From positions 186,001 to 250,000 of the forward strand of contig CBDCMP010000004.1 in NCBI GenBank assembly GCA_965218985.1: DNA of 64,000 nt, written 5' to 3'. Within the stretch, counting starts at the first letter, position 1, and each line of letters begins with the position of its first letter. Positions 29,394 to 37,773 of the stretch are shown here, in pieces. This DNA is from Pseudopedobacter sp965218985. GTDB lineage: Bacteria; Bacteroidota; Bacteroidia; Sphingobacteriales; Sphingobacteriaceae. Made by a program: the position numbers and the translations under genes. The notes under the pieces were generated by a model that was not told the origin of the DNA, ran no database searches, and saw only the letters and a list, made by a program, of their open reading frames with translations.

Positions 29394-29495
29394 CTAGTGT
29401 TAAGTTAATCATAAAACGACGAAAAATCATCTTTTTAAATTACTTATTATCAATGATATAAGTCTTTTGACTTTCTACTTTTAACTTAACACTAG
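29394..29495. mobile_element. 102-bp MITE-like element, copy 1
   Basis: Bounded by perfect 15-bp terminal inverted repeats, CTAGTGTTAAGTTAA at 29394-29408 and TTAACTTAACACTAG at 29481-29495, with an AT-rich non-coding interior. A second copy lies inverted at 58346-58459 with nearly the same interior (ATCATAAAAC, AAATCATCTTTTTAAATTAC). No transposase for it is visible in the window. Confidence 0.75.
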
Positions 29496-29888
29496 TATAG
29501 CTCTTACTAAATCGCATTTTTGGGGTAAAGAAGAGAAAAAGAGATTGGTTATTTTTTATGAAGAAGATCAAATTTTCATAACAATTCAAAATGCGTTAAA
29601 AGCAGTGCGTTATACCTTGGGGTGAATTTTAGGAGATTGCTGGTAAAGCAAAAACGTCAAGAAAAACTGCATTGATGCTGCTATTTTGAAGCTGCGCTCC
29701 GCCATGACTGCGTTAGCTGTTCGCCTACGCTTCGGATAGAAGACGAAGCCACCCGAACCCCACACGGAGCGATGCCGGAGCGATGGCGCAACCGGACAGA
29801 CCGGAGACCTGTCTTTTTTGGTGAATCATCGCATTCACCTCATGGCGGGCATAATATATTTTCCGTGTAATTTATGAAAAGGTAAACC
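29496..29888. other. non-coding stretch at the edge of the accessory region
   Basis: Nearly 400 bp without a supported gene. Contains a GC-richer patch near 29690-29820 (short Cys/Arg-coding-like but stop-broken on both strands). Nothing recognisable. Confidence 0.4.
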
Positions 29889-30100
29889 TGGGAAGAAAAG
29901 CGGATTTGTAATCCGCTAATGATTTTCTGTTTATAGGGGATTGCAAATCCCCGTCATCGAATAGAAATGCCACGCAGAACCCAGCGAACAGTAAGTATTA
30001 AAAAAGAAGCGATAGGATCTCTGCGCCCATTTGCGGGAGATTTTAAATCCTTCGATGGGCAGGGGATTCAAATCTCCCTTATTTTTAAGTTACCAAGCTG
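29889..30100. repeat. palindrome-rich ~210-bp repeat, copy A
   Basis: Starts with AGCGGATT-TGT-AATCCGCT (8-bp stem), then GGGGATT-GCA-AATCCCC, a conserved block with CTCTGCGCCCATTTGCGGGAG, and ends with a degenerate GGGATTCAAATCTCCC palindrome. Copy B follows 245 bp later with the same order of elements; 3' portions recur at 43051-43225. Confidence 0.8.
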
Positions 30101-30133
30101 TTCACCATGTTAGCGTAGCCCCGCATGCCGAAC

Positions 30134-30366
30134 TGGGATAAAAAGCGGATTTGTTAATCCGCTAATGATTTTCTGTTTATAGGGGATTGCAAACCCCCGG
30201 CATCGAATAGAAATGCCATGCAGAACCCAGCGAACAGTAAGTAATAAAAAAGAAGCGATAGGGTCTCTGCGCCCATTTGCGGGAGATTTAAATTCTTCGA
30301 TGGGCAGGGGATTCAAATCCCCTTTATTTTTTAAGTTCCAGATGCGCAAGCTAACATTCTGGAACA
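30134..30366. repeat. palindrome-rich ~210-bp repeat, copy B
   Basis: Direct repeat of the element at 29889-30100: AGCGGATT with AATCCGCT, then GGGGATTGCAAACCCCC, the CTCTGCGCCCATTTGCGGGAG block and a perfect GGGGATT-CA-AATCCCC palindrome. It also keeps the outer pair TTCCAGA (30334-) and TCTGGAA (30358-), lost in copy A. Non-coding. Confidence 0.8.
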
Positions 30367-30561
30367 GCTAGTTAGAGGCTTCTTTTGCAGGGATGCTGTC
30401 TGCGGTTTGACGGAAAACAAGAAATGTTAAACCAGCCATGAATAGGATGAATAGCTATTTCCTCCTACCTAAATATCAGTATGATTTTTAATTTTTATAT
30501 GGATTTTGAAAACTCATCATTATTCTTGTGAGACACAGGGTCAGCTAAAGCAAGACCCTGC
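30367..30561. other. non-coding stretch with a GACCCTGC-type palindrome
   Basis: No supported gene. At about 30536-30560 CAGGGTC-(11 nt)-GACCCTG forms a hairpin of the same family as the repeated GCAGGGTC/GACCCTGC hairpins at 62.2-62.6 kb. Confidence 0.45.
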
Positions 30562-30777
30562 GTGGACAAAAATGATGATGAGCCAAGTTCAGAAGGCTCA
30601 AGTTCTGAATTATACCTTCCAATTAAGTTTGACAATGTGAAGGTATTGTTGATACATAAAGCAGACCTTGGAATTAATGTTCTAAACAAGCAGACCGGAG
30701 AGTTTCAAACATGGGGGGAGGTTCTATTTTCGGAAAACAAAAATCATGCGTTTACAAATGATTCAGTCCGTAAATAG
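30562..30777 (+). CDS. short open frame, possible gene remnant
   Basis: A 71-codon frame with a GTG start and a protein-like second half (LPIKFDNVKVLLIHKADLG, FQTWGEVLFSENKNH). I do not recognise it. Its first residues are encoded by the end of a palindromic repeat (CAGGGTC...GACCCTG), so the true N-terminus may have been cut off by repeat insertion. It converges with the restriction endonuclease gene, stopping 8 bp from it. Could be spurious. Confidence 0.25.
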   Translation: MDKNDDEPSSEGSSSELYLPIKFDNVKVLLIHKADLGINVLNKQTGEFQTWGEVLFSENKNHAFTNDSVRK

Positions 30778-30784
30778 TAAACGT

Positions 30785-31366
30785 TTAAATTTTAACCGGA
30801 CACCAATGTTTACTTTTATAATAATCAACAATTGGCCTAATTGGGTTTTCTTTTTTGCGCAAAGTTTCGTAAGGCATTTTTATTTTGTCAAAAATAGTTT
30901 TGCCCTGCGCTAAATTCATATCAATCAAATATCTAGGAGAATGAGTTACCACAACTTCTGATAGCACTTCTTCATAAGGTCTGCAACGAAACTCTATTGG
31001 ACTTGCCAATTTTGCAAACAACATAAATATTCGTTCTACACTTTCTACCCTCGTACTTTCTAAAACACTATTCCCTGTAGTTTTCCAATGATTTTGAGTT
31101 GTTGTTTTTACTTCAATTCCGTAATATTTTTTCGCAACAATGTCTGGAAATTTTTGTCCACCGATTAATTCGATAGAATTTTCAAATGCAGTTCCTACAG
31201 CCAAATCTGTCATTACATCTCTTACATATGGTTCAAGATTTCTGCCTAAAAGAGTTTCTACTTTCTTAGAAGGATTTTTTGCATGAATATTTAGTTCAGC
31301 AAGTGTTGAGTTAAGCAATAAATCAAATTCACTTCGGTTTGGGTCGGTATTTAGTGATACAATCAT
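30785..31366 (-). CDS. type II restriction endonuclease, PD-(D/E)XK fold
   Basis: A 193-residue predicted nuclease paired with a C5 methyltransferase. The catalytic core is P74-D75 (FPDIVAKKYYG) and E85-V-K87 (IEVKTT), the PD-x(9)-ExK arrangement of type II enzymes. Its ATG overlaps the methyltransferase stop by 4 bp (31363-31366), so translation is coupled and follows the methylase. The C-terminus (VDYYKSKHWCPVKI) is short for this class; some loss at the 3' end is possible because the next frame is unrelated. The recognition site cannot be read from sequence. Confidence 0.78.
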   Translation of the reverse strand: MIVSLNTDPNRSEFDLLLNSTLAELNIHAKNPSKKVETLLGRNLEPYVRDVMTDLAVGTAFENSIELIGGQKFPDIVAKKYYGIEVKTTTQNHWKTTGNSVLESTRVESVERIFMLFAKLASPIEFRCRPYEEVLSEVVVTHSPRYLIDMNLAQGKTIFDKIKMPYETLRKKENPIRPIVDYYKSKHWCPVKI

Positions 31367-32728
31367 TCTTGTTTTTTAAAATATAAATCCCAAACGTCTT
31401 CAATTCTTTTAGCTAGGTTATAAGCAAGAAGAGGTGGAACTGCGTTGCCAATAATTTTATATGCTTGTGAAGGACTAACTAAAAAAGAACCTTTTCGACC
31501 ATATTTATTTTCAATTACAAAATCATAATCTGGTGGGAAAGTCTGAATTAGTGCACACTCTCTTGGTGTAAGTCTTCGTTCATTTAAACCTTCATTTAAC
31601 TCATTTTCTATTTTCCCTCCGTTTACTGAAAGTCTTCTAAATTCTATATTCCCATGATGTTCTGAACGAATAGTTGGTGCAATACCAGCAAGTTTTATTT
31701 CTATTTGCTCTTGACAATGTTTACCCATAAATTTTGCTTTGGAGTAAAATCTTTGAGATAAGTCATCTGTATTTTCAGGCTCTTCTAAATGTTTAAATAA
31801 ATCTTTTAACTTAACAAAATCCTTTAAATTATCCCCTTCAACTGTGTACGAATGTGTAGGACTTGGGTAAGGATTGTAGTGTTCTGAAATCACTTCTTTT
31901 TCTAATTCTTCTAAAGCAGATTTTTTTAGAGCAGATTTTTTAATCCCAATGAAGATAACCCTTTCTCTAGATTGTGGAACGCTATAATTTGCAGAATGTA
32001 GAACCCTTGGGTCGAGAACGATATAACCATTACCATTTGCTGAAGAAAAGTCATTCTGTATGATTTCTTTTACATTATCTAAGTTTACAAGTCCTTTTAC
32101 GTTTTCTGCGATGAAAATTTTTGGTTGAGTGATTTCAATCACTTCTTTCATCCACATATAAAGTTGTCCACGTGTTTCGGTAGAAGCCGTTTCTTTTTCT
32201 ATGAGTTCTCCTTTATGATTTTTATGGGAATTAAAACCATTTCTTTTACCTGCTAGGCTAAAATCTTGGCAAGGAAAACCGCCTGTAACTACGTCAATTT
32301 CTTCAGGAAATACATTCACACCATTGCGATACATTTTTACTAAATCAACGATACTTTCTTTGTAGAAATCTTCTGAATTGTGTCCTTTCTTTGAAAAATA
32401 ATTTACCCAAGCATTCCTTGCATCGGTCAAAATATCGTTGGCGAAAACGGTTTTAAATTTGGTTTTTCTCAGTGTAGTAAAACCATCTTTATTTTTTTTA
32501 TCTATGAAGTGCGGTGTTAAGATTTCGTTTATTGATTGTTGTAGAACAGAAAAACCGCCCTCAAAACCTAAATCCATTCCGCCACACCCCAGAAAACAGA
32601 GAAAGGACGTTTAAAACTTTCTGTTTTTCCTCTCTAATTTTTTTCTTAACGGGATTAGAATAGTATAAAAAATCTAATTGAGGTTCTTGAACCATGCTTA
32701 TTTCTGTGTCAATTGTTTCTGTCTGCAT
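31363..32728 (-). CDS. C5-cytosine DNA methyltransferase, split by a frameshift
   Basis: Protects the host site from the adjacent nuclease. The AdoMet motif I (VLSLFSG) is read in one frame starting at ATG 32728, and the rest (CGGMDLGFEGG, catalytic PCQDFS, ENVKGLV, the target-recognition region and the final QAYKIIGNAVPPLLA) in the next frame, open 31363-32577. The shift falls in a run of four G on the coding strand (complement of 32587-32590): with three G the frames join as FSGCGGMDLGF and give a normal ~454-residue enzyme. Either the gene is phase-off, recently inactivated, or the assembly has a one-base error. ATG 32728 is 2 bp past the regulator stop. Confidence 0.85.
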
Positions 32729-32730
32729 AA

Positions 32731-33039
32731 CTAGTTTTTTACAAGATGTGATTTCAAATATTTTACTTTTTGTTCTGCGACTTTCAGAACCTTGCTTGCG
32801 CAATCTTCGTCGGCGATTTCATAAGCAATCTTTTCGCTGATAAATTGAACCAATAAGTCTTCTGCGTCTAATTTCAGGACTTCTGCAAGTTTTATAATAT
32901 TAGATTTTGTCGGTTTTCTTTCATTTCGTTCAATTTTGCTTAAAATAGCTTGGTCGATGTCTAAGTGTGAAGCTACTTGTCTAAGTAGCAAGCCAAGGCT
33001 TTCTCTTTTTGCTCTGATTATTTGTCCGACCGTTTCCAT
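32731..33039 (-). CDS. XRE-family regulator, likely controller of the R-M locus
   Basis: A 102-residue helix-turn-helix protein: the HTH covers about residues 1-60 (IGQIIRAKRE-type start, LLLRQVASHLDIDQAILSKIERN, KLAEVLKLDAEDLL), with a charged helical tail. The ATG at 33039 is preferred over an upstream GTG at 33063 because the latter lies inside the operator. It precedes the methyltransferase by 2 bp, so it is the first gene of the R-M operon and fits a controller (C) protein, which delays nuclease expression. A 17-bp palindrome overlaps its promoter. Confidence 0.85.
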   Translation of the reverse strand: METVGQIIRAKRESLGLLLRQVASHLDIDQAILSKIERNERKPTKSNIIKLAEVLKLDAEDLLVQFISEKIAYEIADEDCASKVLKVAEQKVKYLKSHLVKN

Positions 33040-33053
33040 ATGAATTATTTTAC

Positions 33054-33070
33054 TTGACACCATTTGTCAA
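33054..33070 (-). promoter_or_regulatory. palindromic operator of the R-M operon
   Basis: TTGACA-CCATT-TGTCAA is a perfect 6-bp inverted repeat around 5 bp, centred just downstream of the predicted -7 box and about 20 bp before the regulator ATG. Position and symmetry fit autoregulation by the XRE protein. Confidence 0.7.
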
Positions 33071-33099
33071 ACATAAGTTGTCATTTTGAATTTTGCAAA
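33068..33099 (-). promoter_or_regulatory. Bacteroidota-type promoter of the R-M operon
   Basis: On the minus strand TTTG (33096-33099), exactly 20 bp, then TATGTTTG (33068-33075): a perfect match to TTTG-N20-TAnnTTTG. The operator palindrome overlaps its downstream edge by 3 bp. Confidence 0.75.
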
Positions 33100-33335
33100 T
33101 AATAGAATGAATATTTTTTTTAGCAATTAGTCCATCGGGTGGTGGGTGGGCTTTGGAGTGCGGTTGGCAAAATAAAATGTGCTATAATGTGATTTGGGTT
33201 CGTGGTTTGGGAAATTATAGCTCTTTTTATTTTGAGAAGGGCAGGGCTTTTTTTCGTTCGATTGAGTAGAGGTTTTCGTTCGGTTAGGGTTACTTATAAC
33301 TTGCTGTTAGGTGCTGCCCGTTTTTCTGTCTACCG
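33100..33335. other. spacer between the R-M operon and the TonB-receptor gene
   Basis: 236 bp without a supported gene, T/G-rich on the plus strand. Contains GTTAGGTGCTGCCCG near 33310, related in inverted orientation to the GGGTTGCACCTAAC at 35951-35964 on the other side of the next two genes. Confidence 0.4.
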
Positions 33336-35504
33336 TTATAGTTTTAGTTTCAGTCCACCGTTAATTACAAAACCGTCCACAGGTGCGTAAATATCCCTGA
33401 ATGTCGGATTAGTTATTGTCCCTGTGTAAATGGTGTCAAACTTTGTCTGTCGTGTGTCGAGGAAGTTTTCAAAGTTGGCGAAGATTGAAAAATGCTCCCA
33501 AAGTTTTTCAATCATAAATCCTGTGAGCCAATATGCTTTTCCTGTTGCACCATCATTGAGTTTTTGTGGCGAATAATAATATGCTTCCAAACCAATTTTT
33601 AATTTGTCCTCAATTTCATACATCAAAACATTGTTCAGTCGGTGTCTTGCTACCAAAGGAAAATCTGTCGTGGTTGAGTAATGTTGCTTTACATCTGCTA
33701 ATGTGTAGCCAATGAAAAGTTTGAAATCTCCATAGGCCAATTTGATATTTGTTTCAATTCCTTTTGTGTCTATGAAACCTTTGGGCTGCTGAAATTCATA
33801 AAAGCCGGTCGTTGTCGGCACAAGGATTAAAGGATTTTTTACTTGTGTGTAAAAGAATAAAGTATTAATCGTCATAAATAATTTGTCTGAAAGCGGTGTT
33901 TTATAATTGATGTCAAAATTTCCTCCGATAGATTGCTCAGCTTTTGTTTTTGAAACATCAATAGGCAATACATTTCTAAATTGAATGCGTTCTGCGTCTT
34001 CTGTGAAAACTGTCGGTGTCTTGTAGCCCAAACCACCGCCAAGCCGAGCAGTTATTTTTTGATTAACTTTTAAGAGTGCGGAAATTCTCGGCAAAGCAAA
34101 AAATCCAAACTCGTTTTGGTAATCGCCACGAATGCCAGTTTCAAGAGTGAATTTTTCTGTGGCATTCCAAGTATTTTGAACGAACCCACCAAAAGTTGTG
34201 TAATTGTAATCAACAACTTTGACGGTGTCAAATTTGTTTTGAGAGAACTTATCTGTCCATAAATTTGCTCCCGCAATCCATTCTGTTTTTTCTCCTTTAT
34301 GATTATAGTTCGCTTCACTGAATGAAGATAATTGAATGCCTGAAAATTTGAAGTTTGGAATTTCAATACTTCTGTCGTAATAGCTCACACTATTTTTAAA
34401 AGAAATTTTTGATTTGTCATTTACTTTGCGGTCAAATCCTAATTGAGTGCTGAAACGATTGGTTCTATTTTTCTCAAAGTAGGAATGTATGCTGTCGCCC
34501 TTGCCTTCAATATATTTTATGTCGCCCCCAATTCTATCTTCAACTGTATTGTTGAAACCAATATTCATAGTTGTCTTATCATTGAAATATAAAAACAGCT
34601 TCGGATTTATTGTGTAGCGATTAAATTTCGGAATAGCAGTTAAACCGATGTTTGCGGGATCGTAAGGTGTTCCTAAATTATAGGAAGCAAAAATTGTTGC
34701 CCCAACCTTTTTAAATTTCTGTGAATAAAATCCGCTTGCATCCAAACCTAATGCAGATGTTCCGTTAAACATAAAATCCAATTCTTTTTTTTCTTTGGGA
34801 GTTTTTGAAATGAGATTTACCAAGCCCGAAATTGCACCACCTCCATAAAGAGTGGAAGATGCTCCTTTGATAACTTCCACTTGTTTTAAGTCAAGCGGAA
34901 CAATTTGCAACAAACTAAGCCCACCCGAAAATCCTGAATACAAAGGGAAGCCGTCTTTTAATATTTGGGTGTATTTTCCATCAAGCCCTTGTATTCGGAT
35001 TGATGAATTGTAACTTGTCGCTGACGTTTGCTGAGTTTGTATTCCTGTGCTTTCGTTCAACATCATTCGGATGTCGCCAGGTTTCATATTTCCTTTTTCT
35101 TCAAGTTCTTCTCCTGAAATGGTTTCCACTCTTGTCGGAATGTTATCAATTGTTCTGCTTGAGCGTGTCGAAGAAACAACCACTTCCTCCATTTCTTTTG
35201 CTCCTGATGAAAGTAAAATTTCAATTGGTTTGGTTTGTGTCAATGGGAAATTGAAAGTGTCTATGCGTTGTTTGTAACCGATATAACTAAAAACAATAAT
35301 TTGCTTTCCGTCCGGAATGTTTTTTATTTCGAGTAAGCCGTTTATGTCTGCACTTGAACCATTTGTCGTGCCTTGCAGAACTGCTGTCGAACCGATTAAG
35401 AGTTCTTTTGTTTCGCTGTCTTTTATGACTGCTTTAAATATATTCTGACCGAATACATTAATAATATTGAATGTTGCAAAAAGCAACACGATGAATTTTT
35501 TCAT
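33336..35504 (-). CDS. TonB-dependent receptor
   Basis: A 722-residue outer-membrane receptor. Signal peptide 1-19 (ends VFGQ), a carboxypeptidase-like beta-sandwich domain about 22-100, then a plug with EEVVVSSTRSSRTIDNIPTRVE and the VEVIKGASSTLYGGGAISGLVNLI segment near 205-230, and a 22-strand barrel ending in the outer-membrane-type FVINGGLKLKL terminus. No extended N-terminal signalling domain, so it is a transporter rather than a transducer. Preceded by a small Cys/His-rich secreted protein in the same direction, as seen next to metal-uptake or -efflux receptors in Bacteroidota. Substrate is inferred to be a metal complex at best. Confidence 0.9.
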   Translation of the reverse strand: MKKFIVLLFATFNIINVFGQNIFKAVIKDSETKELLIGSTAVLQGTTNGSSADINGLLEIKNIPDGKQIIVFSYIGYKQRIDTFNFPLTQTKPIEILLSSGAKEMEEVVVSSTRSSRTIDNIPTRVETISGEELEEKGNMKPGDIRMMLNESTGIQTQQTSATSYNSSIRIQGLDGKYTQILKDGFPLYSGFSGGLSLLQIVPLDLKQVEVIKGASSTLYGGGAISGLVNLISKTPKEKKELDFMFNGTSALGLDASGFYSQKFKKVGATIFASYNLGTPYDPANIGLTAIPKFNRYTINPKLFLYFNDKTTMNIGFNNTVEDRIGGDIKYIEGKGDSIHSYFEKNRTNRFSTQLGFDRKVNDKSKISFKNSVSYYDRSIEIPNFKFSGIQLSSFSEANYNHKGEKTEWIAGANLWTDKFSQNKFDTVKVVDYNYTTFGGFVQNTWNATEKFTLETGIRGDYQNEFGFFALPRISALLKVNQKITARLGGGLGYKTPTVFTEDAERIQFRNVLPIDVSKTKAEQSIGGNFDINYKTPLSDKLFMTINTLFFYTQVKNPLILVPTTTGFYEFQQPKGFIDTKGIETNIKLAYGDFKLFIGYTLADVKQHYSTTTDFPLVARHRLNNVLMYEIEDKLKIGLEAYYYSPQKLNDGATGKAYWLTGFMIEKLWEHFSIFANFENFLDTRQTKFDTIYTGTITNPTFRDIYAPVDGFVINGGLKLKL

Positions 35505-35558
35505 TGCTGATAATTTAGTTAATGTTCAAGAAATAATTTGTGGCGAAGCCACAAAACA

Positions 35559-35876
35559 TTAACTGATTTTTGGCGGTTGCCAAATGGAACAAAAAAACTC
35601 CGAAGAGAAGGAAGATTGGTAAATTGAAATGTGTGTTGTCAATAGAAATGCTGGTGGTGTCAATGAAAAAGTAATTGTCGGGAAACTAAAACCTGTGCAA
35701 GTCCCGCAGGTGAAAAACGGTGAGCAGTCCCCTTTGCAGTCATTGTCTTGGTGATGGTTGTCTGTCTGCTCTGCCTTGACTGAATGGTTGTTGTCCGTGC
35801 AGTTGTCGTCTGCGCAACACAGTCTCACCGAAAGCGCCACAACATATAAAGCGAGTATGAAGGATAAAATTTTCAC
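35559..35876 (-). CDS. small Cys/His-rich secreted protein (DUF6660-like)
   Basis: A 105-residue protein with GTG start, hydrophobic signal peptide (residues 3-18) and a Cys/His-rich centre: RLCCADDNCTDNNHSVK and DNHHQDNDCKGDCSPFFTCGTC. The spacing suggests metal binding or disulfide bonding in the periplasm. It matches my memory of the DUF6660 family, often found directly upstream of TonB receptors near heavy-metal genes. It lies 54 bp before the receptor start on the same strand. A TATCTTTG box at about 35882-35889 could be its -7 element, but no TTTG lies at the right distance. Confidence 0.65.
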   Translation of the reverse strand: MKILSFILALYVVALSVRLCCADDNCTDNNHSVKAEQTDNHHQDNDCKGDCSPFFTCGTCTGFSFPTITFSLTPPAFLLTTHISIYQSSFSSEFFCSIWQPPKIS

Positions 35877-35962
35877 TATGTCAAAGATAGTTTAATTGCA
35901 CTTTTTTGTCTGTCTGCACAAAATTGTCAAGGTTGCACGGTCGTCTTTACGGGTTGCACCTA

Positions 35963-37652
35963 ACGCCAGTTTGTCTAAAAACCCAAATTAATTCTTAAAC
36001 CTACGTGATCACAACGTAAATATAAACGATTTACAGGCATAAAAAAGCGATCCATTTTCTGAATGACCTTATCAAACACCAAATAAACGAAAGCGTATGA
36101 GCACTTAAAATAAGGCCCCACGACCGAGAAAAGACAGGCAAGCCCCATTAGGTACTTTCTAAGCAGATCATGGGCAATGGTATTGAATATTCGGCGCAAG
36201 TTGAAGACCGTGAAGATCAACCCTACATCAGCCGAGGCATGTTTGAGGGTCTTCTTGGCCATGATGTAATAGAAACCCCATTGCCTTTTGATGATGCCAT
36301 AAGGATGTTCTACAATGGCCTGCCGCTTTCGGTAAAGCTCCTTGTTGGGTTCTATCCTGGTTTTGTTTGCTTCGATGACCTCCGCGTGTTCCGTCCGCTC
36401 GATCAGTCCGCCCGCTTTGTTTTTGGTGCAACGCTCAAAATAGGGGCATGAATGGCAAGCTTTGGTTTTATAGTGCTTCATCCGATTGGTGGTCTTGCCA
36501 TGCTTTTTGAAATACCATCTGCCATTGGTGGTCAAAGTTTCTTTAGCAGGACAGATGCAACTGTCATCTAACTGGTCGTAAATAAAATTAGCGACATCAA
36601 AAGCCATATCCGGGGCATGAGAGGCGACTTCAGGAATAGCCACCATCACTTGCACACCTTGTTTATGGGCATAATCGAACTCATTACCGGTGTGGTAACC
36701 TTTGTCATACAGGATGGTAAAATCATTAGCCCCTAATATTGTTTTTGCCCTGCGCACCATGTTGCCCACCGCTTTGCTGTCATTCTGGTTGGTCACTCTA
36801 TAATCTATCGCTAGGCAATGCTTGGCATCCACGGTACTTTGGATATTGTAAGCTACCTCGGTTATATTGTTACGGGTGATGAGTTGCCCGCTGTCAGGGT
36901 CGGAGGTAGATATTTGAGGTTCCCCGGTTTCATCCAAAGTTTTCTGGAAGCTTTGATATCTGTTTTTCTGGTTCTGGCGTTTAGCTATCTTTTGCTCGAT
37001 CTGCACTTTTGTTGTTCGGTCTGTATCATTGTCCTGAGCAGCAAGAAGCTGGTTATGTTCATCCAGTTTAACATCAATATAGGCGATATGTCTTTCAATC
37101 TTGGCAGCATTGAAATTGTTCTTCTTGGAGTTCTGGGCCCTGAGCTTAGTGCTCAGGGGTTTGCCACCGATAAGATCGAAGTTCTTGGCCAGTGAAACGG
37201 TGGTATGGAATATCTTACGGATGGCTTTTGGATGTTCTTTCCTAAAGTTAGCGATGGTGTCATGGTCGGGGACCAATCCTTTCATCAGCCACATCAGCTC
37301 GATGTTGCGTCTGCATTCTTTTTCCAAAGCCCGTGAAGGACGGATGCGGTTGAGGTAGCCATAAATATAGAGTTTGAGCAGGTCTGAGGGATGATAGGCT
37401 GGTCTGCCGTTATCTATGTAGTTCATGTCAAAACCATGATCTGCTAATTTGATAGCATTCACAAAGAGGTCAATCAGACGGACCCCGTTGTCCTGGCTTA
37501 TGGCCTGTTCCAAACAGAAGAACTCGGTCTGGTTCCTATCTTTTCCGGTGATGAATTTCATACTTGAAAACACCAAAACAACAGCTTAAAACTGCAAAAA
37601 CTTATTCTTTTAGTGTGGAAAACTGAACAGAGGTTTTTAGACAGTTTGACGT
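35963..37652 (-). mobile_element. IS1182-family insertion sequence
   Basis: About 1.69 kb. Imperfect terminal inverted repeats: ACGCCAGTTTGTCTAAAAAC at 35963-35982 and its counterpart at 37633-37652 (16 of 20 positions match, with TGTCTAAAAAC identical). One transposase gene fills the element. I could not define a target duplication. It sits directly against the ACCTAAC motif that ends the TonB-receptor segment. Confidence 0.8.
35975..37561 (-). CDS. IS1182-family transposase
   Basis: A 528-residue DDE transposase from ATG 37561 (MKFITGKDRNQ; an upstream start would add five residues outside the family pattern). The N-terminal DUF772-type domain holds YHPSDLLKLYIYGYLNRIRPSRALEKE; the catalytic part has the DDE core with ILYDKGYHTGNEFDYA and the late EHPYGIIKRQWGFYYIMAKK segment supplying the Glu, plus a CPYFERCTKNK Cys pair between them. 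Frame intact over full length, so the element is potentially active. Confidence 0.92.
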   Translation of the reverse strand: MKFITGKDRNQTEFFCLEQAISQDNGVRLIDLFVNAIKLADHGFDMNYIDNGRPAYHPSDLLKLYIYGYLNRIRPSRALEKECRRNIELMWLMKGLVPDHDTIANFRKEHPKAIRKIFHTTVSLAKNFDLIGGKPLSTKLRAQNSKKNNFNAAKIERHIAYIDVKLDEHNQLLAAQDNDTDRTTKVQIEQKIAKRQNQKNRYQSFQKTLDETGEPQISTSDPDSGQLITRNNITEVAYNIQSTVDAKHCLAIDYRVTNQNDSKAVGNMVRRAKTILGANDFTILYDKGYHTGNEFDYAHKQGVQVMVAIPEVASHAPDMAFDVANFIYDQLDDSCICPAKETLTTNGRWYFKKHGKTTNRMKHYKTKACHSCPYFERCTKNKAGGLIERTEHAEVIEANKTRIEPNKELYRKRQAIVEHPYGIIKRQWGFYYIMAKKTLKHASADVGLIFTVFNLRRIFNTIAHDLLRKYLMGLACLFSVVGPYFKCSYAFVYLVFDKVIQKMDRFFMPVNRLYLRCDHVGLRINLGF

Positions 37653-37773
37653 TTTGAAAATTTGTGCAGAAATGGCATTGCTTGCAGAACCATTGTCGTA
37701 CCGCACTAAATTAAATAATTAACGAATGAATTAACGTGAACCACCGTCGGCCATTTTTGTGCAAATTTGCTGT
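37653..37773. other. short spacer between the IS and the group II intron
   Basis: 121 bp, non-coding; it forms the 5' exon side of the intron insertion. Nothing recognisable apart from GTGCAGAAATGG and GTGCAAATTTG, two vaguely similar stretches. Confidence 0.35.

Noticed and set aside
30305..30330. GGGGATTCAAATCCCC looks like a tRNA T-arm
   Set aside because: Loop is one base too long and no acceptor, D- or anticodon arm surrounds it; it is part of a repeated palindrome.
30495..30689. 64-codon frame on the minus strand
   Set aside because: Antisense to the plus-strand remnant and spans a palindrome; no protein-like pattern.
33300..33320. integron attC site
   Set aside because: A single core-like GTTAGGT without the second core and the imperfect palindrome of a real attC.
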